From positions 1 to 61,038 of IMG/VR virus record IMGVR_UViG_3300025168_017075: a stretch of DNA of 61,038 bases, one strand, 5' to 3'. Both the position numbers and the translations under genes were made by a program. This document shows, piece after piece, positions 51,623 through 60,819 of this stretch. The first letter of the stretch is position 1, and each line of letters opens with the position of its first letter. The DNA comes from a virus. The notes under the pieces are model-generated. The model saw only the letters and a list, made by a program, of their open reading frames with translations, was not told the origin of the DNA and did no database searches.

Positions 51623-54015
51623 TGGCTGTACTGGGAAAACACATTCATAGTTACGCTGTTGATCCGTCTGGGAACGGACAAACAGGCTATATTCATAATC
51701 ATTACCATGAGATAATTAACGGGGTCGTACAAGAAGCTATAATTCCTGGAACAGATGGTAGCGAACATATTCATAACATATCAGGCCTGCAAATAAGCAG
51801 CAGCCAGAAGGTCGTGAATATAAAAATAAAAGACTACCCATCTGCTGAAAGTTTTAAAAAAGTAAATATTAATATTGCACAACTTACCGACATGGATCCA
51901 GGCGGAACATTTCTAGAGTTTAATGCCTCCATTGGCAAGGACGGCTATAGTAGATTTGCTTTTGATGTGGATGTCGAGAGGGCACTACGAGATTCTACTT
52001 TCGGATCAATGCTGGACAACAAGCTAGACTCAAGCACGAAAAGTGAAATAATGGCACTTTCTAGAATAGAGAATTTAAGAATATTAAGAAACAGAATAGA
52101 TGTTGTCTCTCCAGAAGAAGAAATAGTTTTTTCTACGCAGACTAGTACATATGGCGTTCTTGCTAGTGCATTGAACGATTATAAGTCTTCTGTAAACTCA
52201 TCCTCTGTCAGGGTTGGATCTATTTCTGAAATGACTATGAACTATGCGTCATCTATAAGAACATTCACAGGGGTAGATTATTCTTTGCCAGAAGAGGGTA
52301 CATATGAGTATGCTGTTAAGATTGACATGACGGATGGAATATTGTCTTATTTAAATCAAAAATTAACACAGCTTTCGTCAGCAATTTCTTCTGCACAATC
52401 ATGGCAAATGTTTTCTTCTTCTTCAGATTATACAGATTCAACAACTGGTAAATTTACAAACCAATATACACAAAAAGTACTTGATGACTATGGAACATCT
52501 AAAACCCCAATAGAAAGCTCTATAGCCGTATATGCCGGTATATTAAGCGTATGTTCTCCGAATATAGATGCTACATCGGTTATAAAGGTTTTATATCCCC
52601 TTGTTAATACGATTAGTGGCTCCACTAAAGGTATCAATATGATTGTAGAATTATTGCAAGATTTGGATCTAAAAATAAGAAACATACTGGTAGATAAGGT
52701 TTCTTCGGGACAATCCAGCACTGAAAAGAGTTCGATTACAACCAAAGATAAATTCTATATGAACAAAATTGAGATTGAGAAGTTTTTCTCAAATAACCAA
52801 GTTGTATCAAATAATCCTTCGAAAACAGGCTATGATTATTTAGCAGCACCAGATAGTGACGAATATGGCTTAAAAATAATTTCTACAGAAAATTATGATC
52901 TTAGAATAACAAACGAGCTCAATAAGTTCTCAAGCACAGAAATAGTAAGTCCACCTGAAGATATAGTATCACTTATCGAAGCAACAGATAAGCTGTCGGC
53001 AATTTCTAACTTAACAACATCTCAATCTTTTATGCTATCTCCAGAAATTATATTTGCTGGAGAATCATCTTTAAATCTCCAAACAGCTGAGCTTTCGCGT
53101 TGGGAGCCATCGATATATGGAGAGGTAGTTTCTCAGCTTAGGTTATCGAATCTATTGGACGAGGCAAGCGCAAGTACAAGTTCGTCTGGCCCTGATGACA
53201 TATTGTCCATTCTTGGGGTAACGATTGAAGAATATAGCGAGAGCCCTACTGAAGGCTATGCTGGTACGACTGCTGTTGATGAATCGGGATATTTTAGCGA
53301 AGGAGATAATTTTGTAGGAGATCTTACTAAAGATAGTGAACTAATAGATGCAGCAGAGGCCTCAGAGGTATCTGAAAATTATTCAGATATGTCTAGTATT
53401 TTGGCCGCTAGCTTGATAGGGGGCCAAGAAGGTATATTATCAAATAATCCAGACAACTATGATTTAAGTAACCCAAACAATTTATTTTATAACATAACAA
53501 CCCAAGAAGCTTTAAATCTACCTCTGCAAATAAAGACTTTATTTTATAGAAGCTTGGAAAGTATAAAATCTATTCCTTCCGATACACCACTAGATAGCCA
53601 AGATTTTATTGATCTTTTTTTGATGAATTATAATCAGCTTGTGCAAGTAGAGTCTCTTTCTTATAAGGACACAAATACGGGCACCAAACAGGCAGTGTGG
53701 TCCCCACTGACTATGACAAAAATGCAACAATCAACAATTAATCCAATAAGGTGTCGAGTCCGTAGGTATTCTAATTCAACAATGATGATTGATTCCAACG
53801 AAGAAATTCAGGCTGTAATTTATGACGATCATTTTATTATTAAATCGGAAAGCGTTGCTTCGTCAAAGACAAAAAAAAGAAGGACAAATTCAACAATAAC
53901 AAAGGCATCCAAGTTCATTGATGCCCAGAACGGACTATTTAGAAATGGAAAGTCTGTAATTATATCTACAAAAAAACCAACAACAGCAGCAAATAGCTCA
54001 ATTAACATTAAATAA
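51622..54015 (+). CDS. tail/virion structural protein with His-rich N-terminus
   Basis: A 797-aa protein. The first about 60 residues carry many His in HxH spacing (GKHIHSYAVDP, GYIHNHYHEI, EHIHNI), a pattern that binds metal at fibre tips and trimer interfaces of T4-like phages. The body is Ser-rich and helical with long amphipathic stretches (LSYLNQKLTQLSSAISSAQSW), and the C-terminal about 60 residues are basic (KTKKRRTNSTITKASK). No enzyme motif is seen. It starts at TAATG with the preceding gene. Likely a fibre or connector; inference from place and composition. Confidence 0.65.
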   Translation: MAVLGKHIHSYAVDPSGNGQTGYIHNHYHEIINGVVQEAIIPGTDGSEHIHNISGLQISSSQKVVNIKIKDYPSAESFKKVNINIAQLTDMDPGGTFLEFNASIGKDGYSRFAFDVDVERALRDSTFGSMLDNKLDSSTKSEIMALSRIENLRILRNRIDVVSPEEEIVFSTQTSTYGVLASALNDYKSSVNSSSVRVGSISEMTMNYASSIRTFTGVDYSLPEEGTYEYAVKIDMTDGILSYLNQKLTQLSSAISSAQSWQMFSSSSDYTDSTTGKFTNQYTQKVLDDYGTSKTPIESSIAVYAGILSVCSPNIDATSVIKVLYPLVNTISGSTKGINMIVELLQDLDLKIRNILVDKVSSGQSSTEKSSITTKDKFYMNKIEIEKFFSNNQVVSNNPSKTGYDYLAAPDSDEYGLKIISTENYDLRITNELNKFSSTEIVSPPEDIVSLIEATDKLSAISNLTTSQSFMLSPEIIFAGESSLNLQTAELSRWEPSIYGEVVSQLRLSNLLDEASASTSSSGPDDILSILGVTIEEYSESPTEGYAGTTAVDESGYFSEGDNFVGDLTKDSELIDAAEASEVSENYSDMSSILAASLIGGQEGILSNNPDNYDLSNPNNLFYNITTQEALNLPLQIKTLFYRSLESIKSIPSDTPLDSQDFIDLFLMNYNQLVQVESLSYKDTNTGTKQAVWSPLTMTKMQQSTINPIRCRVRRYSNSTMMIDSNEEIQAVIYDDHFIIKSESVASSKTKKRRTNSTITKASKFIDAQNGLFRNGKSVIISTKKPTTAANSSINIK

Positions 54016-54026
54016 GAGAATTTTAA

Positions 54027-56927
54027 ATGGCAGAAATAGACTCAAATGAACTTCAAGATTCAGTCAATACAGACAATATCAATGGTATTGGTCAAAAGTA
54101 TTTTTTTCTTGATACTAATAAGTTAAATGAGGATCTTGCAAGGGTTACTTTTGGCAGTGTTTGGAAACACCCTTTTGCAGAACCAAGCGCCTTACAGGCT
54201 GGAAATTTCGGCGCCGGCCCAGTTCAGATTGCAAATGCCAATCCAATTGATTACGCGACCATTAATCAAAATTTTTACTCTTCAAACATTTCTTTCGGCG
54301 CAGGTGTTGATAATGGGCAAATAATAGGAGATTTAACATTCGGAGCTATTGCTACTACAGATTGTACTTCCGCTCCTTATGTAGCTCACCACCAATCAAT
54401 TAGATTTGAAGCAAACTTATCAATTTATAATCCAAGCGATAGCTACGATGAATCAAATCAGTGTGGAGAGTGTGGTTTTGGCGAAGATCTTATAACTATA
54501 TTGGGGGGCACTTCAAAGAGTTGGGCTCTTGGTATGACACCATATGCGGCTATAGATTATTATCAAAAATATCAAATTGGATATGAATATTCTAGCATGA
54601 TGGATCCTGGCGAGGGCGGCGCTGACGGCACACTAATCGGGGCTTCCACGTTTAGAGATTGCTTCTTTGAGGTTGATACTCCATATAACGAGCAAGATAT
54701 CGAAATTTTTGAGACATCAGACACTGATGGCGTAACTAACGAAAGCCCTATTGCTGGAAATGTTTCATTTGAATATGGCGATTATATTGAAAGCATCGAG
54801 GCGCTTACAGAGACACTCTATGAGACTAATATAGTGAATATGTATTTAGTACTCTTCGCGGGGAATACAGAAAAATTAATTGGCCTAGGTCCAGTTTTAG
54901 ATTATTTGCTAGGAAACTTAACCTCGTCATCCGCTAATTTTATTAAAAGCGTAGCTACCGGACACTCAACTATATTGGTGCCAGCAGAAAGCGTAAAAAC
55001 AATAAAGCAGATGGACTCTTATAAGGACTACTTTCCTTTGAGGGCAGAAATTAGTTTTTCCACGGCCCAATCCACAGAAATCGCTAATGCTATCAGAGAT
55101 ACATCTTTGGATGCTAGAATGTTAAGGTGGGTTACCGAAAATTATATTGGATCTTCTACTGTGCAAAACCTTGCAACTTCTTTTGAAAAATCAATATCGG
55201 AAAATGGAACAGTATTAGTAACCGAAGATTTTTCTATAAACGAAATAAGATCTTATGATTTTTTTGACTGGATTAGGACAGATTCAACATTTTTATATGG
55301 CGACATGCTTTCTTCGGCCTTCGCAGGTCCAGAAAACTATTCAGTTTCTTTGGCTTCATCTGTTATACCATCTCAATCATCGATTACCGCAGCGCACTTG
55401 GCCTTTCAGGGGCAATTAAAAAATTTATTAAAAGAAAAAAATAGGACTTATCAAGATATTGTATTGGGAGTTAAGCCACATCAAGAAACTATTTTGTATA
55501 AAGTTTCTAAATTTGCCAAGGATGATTTTGGTACTGGGAATGATGATCAGGTTGAAATTACAAAGATGATTATGGCAGGCGATGCAGTACCAATTCAAAA
55601 CATTTGGTTTGCCAATTCAGATACAGAGGATATGATAAGTTATATTGATACACAAGCAAAGTATGACAAGGCATACATATATTTTGTTACTGCTTTTGTT
55701 ATGACCATTGGAAGTAAGTACTTCTATAGCAGCTTAAACCTTGCTGGTTATGATCAGTATTCTCCAAATTCAGGCTTAGGGTATACCGGACTGGACTCAA
55801 TGTCCGACGATGTAAATACGTTTCTTTTGGGCGCTACCGAATCAAAGTCAGGTGCAATTCCACCCGGCTGGTCGACAAATATTCTTTCAACGGATCCATA
55901 TCAGAGCAACCCAGCTAACGCTGCTGGCGTTTTGGATTATGGGTGGGACACTAATAATAGGTTTTATTTAACCGATTCAGGACTTAGTAAGTGTGATGCC
56001 GAACTCGCGGTAACCACAATGCCTACTGCTATGATTTATGAAGTTCCGTTCTTCTTATATGAGGGAAGAATAATGGACAAGCCGCCCCGCGCCCCAGATG
56101 TTAGGATTATACCGATTAAGGGAGTTTCTGATCAGATCACCTTCTTCTTTAATGACACCGCCGGCGTCAATGAATTCGAAGAACCTTTCATAATCAACCC
56201 AGAAGAGAGAGAAATATTTGAAGGAATAAAGAAGGCACAGGGTCGCTACGATGGCCTTATATCTTTCGGCACAGATGACCCAGCGCAGTTCTATGAAGTT
56301 TACAGATTAGAAAGTATGCCGAGTAAATATGAAGATTTTTCTGGCAATTTAATTAAGTTAGTATCGACTGACTACGACCCCGCTACCCCTCAAAAGGCGG
56401 ACTCTGCTGTGTATACTGATAATATTGTCGCAAACACAAAATATTATTATACTTTCAGATCTGTTGATATTCATGGCCACTTTTCAAACCCATCTTCTGT
56501 TTTTGAAATAGAAATTGTCAGCGAAGATGGCGTATCGATACCCAGCATACGACCAATAGAAATTGGAAAAGAAAGCCATAAAGATAATTTTAAAAATTTT
56601 AAAAAGATGATCCATGTGGTGCCAAGAATAACACAGGCAGTAGTTAACGAATCTATGTCTGGTATCACGGATGACGATACTACGGCCATTGGAGTTAATA
56701 AAACAAACGGGCCAGTCCTTGGGCTAGAAAAAGAATCAATATGGGGACAAACATTTAAAATAAGATTAGTTTCTAGAAAAACTCGTAGAAAAATAGATAT
56801 TAATGTGACCTTCGGCACAGAACATACAATAGGAGTAGAGGTTGCACCGGTCGTGATTACGGCCACCGCGCAGACTGCAACTGTAGTTGTCGCCAACCCA
56901 GTGTTGCCCTCAACGCTTATAGTTTAA
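54027..56927 (+). CDS. virion structural protein with fibronectin III-like domain
   Basis: A 966-aa protein. About residues 680-830 look like a fibronectin type III/Ig-like domain: PPRAPDVRIIPIKG opens it, YEVYRLES follows, and NTKYYYTFRSVDIHGHFSNPSS is the typical last strand pair. CGECGFG near 150 is a small Cys motif. Otherwise it is a mixed alpha/beta protein with a Val/Thr-rich end (TATAQTATVVVA). It is followed by a 90-nt gap holding a candidate late promoter. Likely a tail or capsid-decorating component. Confidence 0.65.
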   Translation: MAEIDSNELQDSVNTDNINGIGQKYFFLDTNKLNEDLARVTFGSVWKHPFAEPSALQAGNFGAGPVQIANANPIDYATINQNFYSSNISFGAGVDNGQIIGDLTFGAIATTDCTSAPYVAHHQSIRFEANLSIYNPSDSYDESNQCGECGFGEDLITILGGTSKSWALGMTPYAAIDYYQKYQIGYEYSSMMDPGEGGADGTLIGASTFRDCFFEVDTPYNEQDIEIFETSDTDGVTNESPIAGNVSFEYGDYIESIEALTETLYETNIVNMYLVLFAGNTEKLIGLGPVLDYLLGNLTSSSANFIKSVATGHSTILVPAESVKTIKQMDSYKDYFPLRAEISFSTAQSTEIANAIRDTSLDARMLRWVTENYIGSSTVQNLATSFEKSISENGTVLVTEDFSINEIRSYDFFDWIRTDSTFLYGDMLSSAFAGPENYSVSLASSVIPSQSSITAAHLAFQGQLKNLLKEKNRTYQDIVLGVKPHQETILYKVSKFAKDDFGTGNDDQVEITKMIMAGDAVPIQNIWFANSDTEDMISYIDTQAKYDKAYIYFVTAFVMTIGSKYFYSSLNLAGYDQYSPNSGLGYTGLDSMSDDVNTFLLGATESKSGAIPPGWSTNILSTDPYQSNPANAAGVLDYGWDTNNRFYLTDSGLSKCDAELAVTTMPTAMIYEVPFFLYEGRIMDKPPRAPDVRIIPIKGVSDQITFFFNDTAGVNEFEEPFIINPEEREIFEGIKKAQGRYDGLISFGTDDPAQFYEVYRLESMPSKYEDFSGNLIKLVSTDYDPATPQKADSAVYTDNIVANTKYYYTFRSVDIHGHFSNPSSVFEIEIVSEDGVSIPSIRPIEIGKESHKDNFKNFKKMIHVVPRITQAVVNESMSGITDDDTTAIGVNKTNGPVLGLEKESIWGQTFKIRLVSRKTRRKIDINVTFGTEHTIGVEVAPVVITATAQTATVVVANPVLPSTLIV

Positions 56928-56970
56928 AAGTATCAGTATAAAAATTATGGAAAGATAAACAAAACCAAGT

Positions 56971-56980
56971 ACTATTTATA
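56971..56980 (+). promoter_or_regulatory. ACTATTTATA motif, candidate late promoter
   Basis: ACTATTTATA in the 89-nt gap between 56927 and 57017; AGGAG at 57003-57007 and the ATG follow. This gap is one of the longest in the structural region and has no sigma70-like pair. Confidence 0.55.
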
Positions 56981-57016
56981 TAGTGAAATATCTAATTAGA
57001 TTAGGAGCAGAATAGC

Positions 57017-57919
57017 ATGGCATTTTTAGATAACAGTGGAGATATTATTCTCGACGCAGTTTTGACCGACACGGGTCGAATGAGATTGGCGAAAGGAGAT
57101 GGAAGTTTTAATATAACAAAATTTGCTTTAAGCGACGACGAGATTGATTATGCTAACTTTGTAGCAAATACCGGAAGTGCATATGCAGATCTTCAAATTT
57201 TACAAACACCAGTATTAGAGGCATTTACAAATAACGGCTCTTCGATGAAATCAAAATTGATTAGCATCTCGGACAACAATTTGCTTTTCTTGCCTATCAT
57301 TAAATTAAATGAAATATTTAGTGGCGATGTCGATAGACATGGCAACGATCAATATACTGTAGCAGTTAATACTACTACAGAAGACAAGTTTAGTACCACG
57401 CATAAAGTTATGTCTGGTGAAAATCCTGCTGACAATCCACGATATATCAGAATTGATCAGGGCCTAGATACCACTTCTTTTTCTCCTTCTAGGACATTAG
57501 CCAGCGCATTGAATGAGACGCAGTACATTATTGAAATAGATAATCGACTAGGAACTATAATTGGCAAAAGCACATCAACGTCCGCTCCCTTGAGCTACAT
57601 TGATGATGATAATATTGCTAGTTATTTTGTTTCAACTTCAAACGCAGAGTTTGTGTATGACAACCCAATTACAAATGTTGATTCCACTACACAGGCAATT
57701 GCAGGGCCTAGGGGAACAGTTTTAGAATTTAAATTAGGTTCTTCTCTAGATCTTGCAGATGGCGCATATTTTGATGACCTAGGAGCTACCGTTAGCATGA
57801 CAGACGATGGCGGCACATCAACTTATAAGTACATTGATACCTTTGTTAGGATTCAAGGCGCTACAACCGGATATCGACTGGACATACCAGTTCGATTTGT
57901 TAGATTTCATACTGAATAA
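57017..57919 (+). CDS. virion structural protein (conserved marine-phage type)
   Basis: A 300-aa protein. The N-terminal block GDIILDAVLTDTGRMRLAKGDG followed by ITKFALSDDEIDY is a conserved opening I associate with structural proteins of marine tailed phages. The rest is beta-rich and ends in a strand set (YRLDIPVRFVRFH). The ATG has AGGAG ten bases upstream and its own candidate late promoter, which suggests high expression, as for a capsid or tail component made in many copies. Exact position in the particle is unknown. Confidence 0.7.
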   Translation: MAFLDNSGDIILDAVLTDTGRMRLAKGDGSFNITKFALSDDEIDYANFVANTGSAYADLQILQTPVLEAFTNNGSSMKSKLISISDNNLLFLPIIKLNEIFSGDVDRHGNDQYTVAVNTTTEDKFSTTHKVMSGENPADNPRYIRIDQGLDTTSFSPSRTLASALNETQYIIEIDNRLGTIIGKSTSTSAPLSYIDDDNIASYFVSTSNAEFVYDNPITNVDSTTQAIAGPRGTVLEFKLGSSLDLADGAYFDDLGATVSMTDDGGTSTYKYIDTFVRIQGATTGYRLDIPVRFVRFHTE

Positions 57920-57935
57920 ACAAGGATAGTTAATT

Positions 57936-59000
57936 ATGGCAACAACTTTTAAGAACTTCGCTTCTAATGATAAAATAAATACAAGAACTTTACTTCACGA
58001 GGCGATTCCTATTACTGGTACAATCCCTTCTGGAACATATGGTGATAATAATGTTAAAAACTACTCTCACGGAATGTTCCAGAGCGTTTATGATTATCCT
58101 TTTTTAAGTTCGTCAGCAAATCACATATTTGATATTACTGTGGGATATTCTGCCCATTCTCTATGTTCATCTAGTGCTGCTATCCAAAACTCTAAAAAAA
58201 TTAACTTATATAACCAAATGGCACAGATGCTTGTTGGCTTTGATCATACAGGCTCTGTTAGAGAGTTTGATAGAGATGGAGATTTAGCTTCTGGTACAAA
58301 ACATAGAGAGGTTATTTTCTTGAACATCGCCCGTCTTTTAGGAAAAGACGAGCTTAAGAAAGAATCATTTAAGATCACGGCTGCAACAGGTGGCGCACCA
58401 GAGACTAGAACTTTCATTACGACCCATCAAGTGACGATCTCCGACTATAGTTCTTCTACGGATTACCGAGTTAATTCCCCCGCTGGAGAATATGGAATTC
58501 TATACACAGGTTCGGGCGCAGAAATTGTTGCTGGTTCCGGTGTCGGACTGATTTATTACCAAGCAGGTGTTGCAGTTTTAACTGGTAGTATTTTCCCTCA
58601 CGATTGGGGCGCACCAGATGCCACTTATCAAACAGGAAGTGATACCAGCGTGAATGGGTTTGAGATGGTCCTAACTGGGGCTGCTATATCAGCTTCTTGT
58701 GATGGCTTTAGAAATGTTTTGAATACCATGGAGTTTGATAACACTACGGAATTAAATTCAACCATTTACTTCTGTAGAGCAAATCATAGTGATTTTAACT
58801 ATAGTGCAAATCCGACCTACTTGACTGGAAGTAAGATTAGAGTCAAGAACAATATGAGAAAAAATCAACCAATCTCTTATGTTACATCAATTGGATTATA
58901 TTCCGCAGACAATGAGTTGTTGGCGGTTGCAAAGTTGTCGGAGCCTTTAAAGAAGACTCCATCAAATGAGTTAACATTAAGAGTAAGACTAGACTACTAA
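57936..59000 (+). CDS. virion structural protein, C-terminus shared with next gene
   Basis: A 354-aa beta-rich, Ser/Thr/Gly-rich protein. Its last about 45 residues (SYVTSIGLYSADNELLAVAKL, then LKKTPSNELTLRVRLDY) are clearly related to the end of the protein at 59010, so the two form a paralogous family. A Cys at SLCSSSAA and another in ASCDGFRN are present. AAGGATAG upstream gives the ribosome site. Such shared ends may be docking or trimerisation units of tail fibres or other surface proteins. Confidence 0.7.
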   Translation: MATTFKNFASNDKINTRTLLHEAIPITGTIPSGTYGDNNVKNYSHGMFQSVYDYPFLSSSANHIFDITVGYSAHSLCSSSAAIQNSKKINLYNQMAQMLVGFDHTGSVREFDRDGDLASGTKHREVIFLNIARLLGKDELKKESFKITAATGGAPETRTFITTHQVTISDYSSSTDYRVNSPAGEYGILYTGSGAEIVAGSGVGLIYYQAGVAVLTGSIFPHDWGAPDATYQTGSDTSVNGFEMVLTGAAISASCDGFRNVLNTMEFDNTTELNSTIYFCRANHSDFNYSANPTYLTGSKIRVKNNMRKNQPISYVTSIGLYSADNELLAVAKLSEPLKKTPSNELTLRVRLDY

Positions 59001-59009
59001 GGCGAGAAA

Positions 59010-60251
59010 ATGTCGAACTACTACCATAAGTTTGGTGAAAAAGACATTTTTTATAACCAAATAAAAGCTCACCCACAAAATGAGTTTTTTATCTTTGATT
59101 GTAAAGTTTATCATAACAAAAAGATGGCAGAGTCTGGCGCTTTTACTGGCAGCGTACTGGCAGTTTCTAGCGGCTTTACTAGCTTATTTGAGATGAATGT
59201 CGATAGGCATCCAGGCAAAACAGGAATGATCTATCCATATATTGTTAAAACATCGGATAAGGTTTCATTCAAAAATATATCAGATCAATCATGGCAACTT
59301 GATTATAATTACGGCGCCAATATCACGGGATCATATCCCATGTCTGCGTCTTTGTCGAGAGAATTTTTCGCATCAGGCTTGACAGGTTCATCAAATTATA
59401 CTGGCTCTGCTTTAAAAAATACATTTAATTATTATAAAATTATGAGCCCTCATTTCGCTTATACTGGCTCAATCACTCTAGGTTCTGACGGCAAAAGGCA
59501 TGTAATGTCAAAAGGGTCACAAAGGTCTTGTTTGGTTGCTATACCTTCAATATTTTATGGCTCCTCTATTCAGAAGGGTACTATAGATTTAAAATTCTAT
59601 ATAACAGGAACTTTAGTTGGTCAACTTAAAGATGAGCGAAAAAATGGAGAATTAATACAGATAGGCCCAGAAGGAAGTACTGGTTCTGGTTCCGTCGCCG
59701 GCGTAGCTCTATATAATGAAGGGTTCTTATATTTATCTGGTGCTTGGGGTTTAAATTCCAACAATATAGCTTTTGACGAAGCCCCAATATTGGATAAACC
59801 AAAATGGATATATTTTGGGGCAGGGATTAGCCCTATAAACTCTGCTGATCCTCCTTGCCATGGCAGTGCTAGTTTTGCCAACTTATCTTCTGCAAGTTTT
59901 GAACTCAACTTCTCCGGAACAAGCTTTGTACCAAACATCACCATGATGGCGCATGCAAAAAGAGGAGAATTAAATCATTCGAATAACTTTACCTATATAA
60001 AATTTAATCAAACATCTTCTTTATTACCAAAGTCTGGATCATATCAGTGGATCGAAAATAACCTCCAAATTAAAAATGTGGTCAGTTCGGCATATGAAGA
60101 CCCGACAGGAAGCTTTGAGAAGACAACTTATATAACCAAGATTGGTATATATGATGATAATAAAAACCTTATCGGTATCGCCTCTACTTCAAAACCAATT
60201 AAAAAAACATTAAATAGGGGCTTGACATTCAAGCTAAAACTTGATATATAG
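59010..60251 (+). CDS. virion structural protein, C-terminus shared with previous gene
   Basis: A 413-aa protein with many YTGS/FTGS turns (for example FTGSVLAVSSG, YTGSALKNTF, YTGSITLGSDG), typical of beta-structured marine-phage fibre proteins. The last about 45 residues (TYITKIGIYDDNKNLIGIAST, then IKKTLNRGLTFKLKLDI) repeat the motif at the end of the preceding protein. Ribosome site AAGGCGAG stands before the ATG. It is the last structural gene before the replication genes. Confidence 0.7.
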   Translation: MSNYYHKFGEKDIFYNQIKAHPQNEFFIFDCKVYHNKKMAESGAFTGSVLAVSSGFTSLFEMNVDRHPGKTGMIYPYIVKTSDKVSFKNISDQSWQLDYNYGANITGSYPMSASLSREFFASGLTGSSNYTGSALKNTFNYYKIMSPHFAYTGSITLGSDGKRHVMSKGSQRSCLVAIPSIFYGSSIQKGTIDLKFYITGTLVGQLKDERKNGELIQIGPEGSTGSGSVAGVALYNEGFLYLSGAWGLNSNNIAFDEAPILDKPKWIYFGAGISPINSADPPCHGSASFANLSSASFELNFSGTSFVPNITMMAHAKRGELNHSNNFTYIKFNQTSSLLPKSGSYQWIENNLQIKNVVSSAYEDPTGSFEKTTYITKIGIYDDNKNLIGIASTSKPIKKTLNRGLTFKLKLDI

Positions 60252-60257
60252 TATAGT

Positions 60258-60782
60258 ATGATCCTCGGCTTAGACATTTCTACAAGCATAACTGGCGTAA
60301 CAGTTTTAAACGATGAAGGTGAGATCCTTCACTGCGAAGCAATAGATACAAGAAATAAAAATCATTTCCCAACTCTATTTGAAAAAGCAAGCAAAGTAAG
60401 AGATTACCTTGGTGACATCGAATACAAGTATGACATCGAACACATCTACATTGAGAAAAGCTTACAGACATTCCGCTCTGGCTTCTCATCAGCAAAGACA
60501 CTATCAACGCTCGCATCCTTCAACGGAATAGTAAGCTGGCTCTGCTATGAAATCTGGAGCACTCATCCAGAATACCTTTCAGCAACTTCCGCAAGAAAGT
60601 CCTGTGGCATCAAAGTTCCCAAAGGAATGAAAGCCAAGAAAGTCGTCATTGAGCATCTCGTCGCAAACGAAGCGGACTTCTCAATAGAATACACAAAGCA
60701 CGGCAATCCAAAGCCACACGAGTTCGACAGAGCAGATTCTCTTGTCATAGCCAAAGCCGGATACAACTCTCTCTTGACATAA
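60258..60782 (+). CDS. RuvC-like Holliday junction resolvase
   Basis: A 174-aa protein with the RNase H-fold acidic residues of RuvC: Asp6 in ILGLDISTSITG, Glu66 in IYIEKSL, and Asp157/Asp160 in FDRADSLVIAKAG. RuvC cuts four-way junctions; in phages it resolves branched replicating DNA before packaging. T4 itself uses the unrelated endonuclease VII (gp49), so this phage differs. It is followed at once by a sigma70-type promoter and a primase gene, marking a change from structural to replication genes. Confidence 0.9.
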   Translation: MILGLDISTSITGVTVLNDEGEILHCEAIDTRNKNHFPTLFEKASKVRDYLGDIEYKYDIEHIYIEKSLQTFRSGFSSAKTLSTLASFNGIVSWLCYEIWSTHPEYLSATSARKSCGIKVPKGMKAKKVVIEHLVANEADFSIEYTKHGNPKPHEFDRADSLVIAKAGYNSLLT

Positions 60783-60802
60783 CCCTTCTGCCGTGTTATA
60801 AT
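60774..60802 (+). promoter_or_regulatory. sigma70-type promoter for the primase gene
   Basis: TTGACA at 60774-60779, 17 nt, TATAAT at 60797-60802: a full consensus. Predicted start near 60809, then GGGGG (60811-60815) as ribosome site. The -35 overlaps the end of the resolvase gene. Confidence 0.88.
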
Positions 60803-60819
60803 ACATAACAGGGGGTAGA

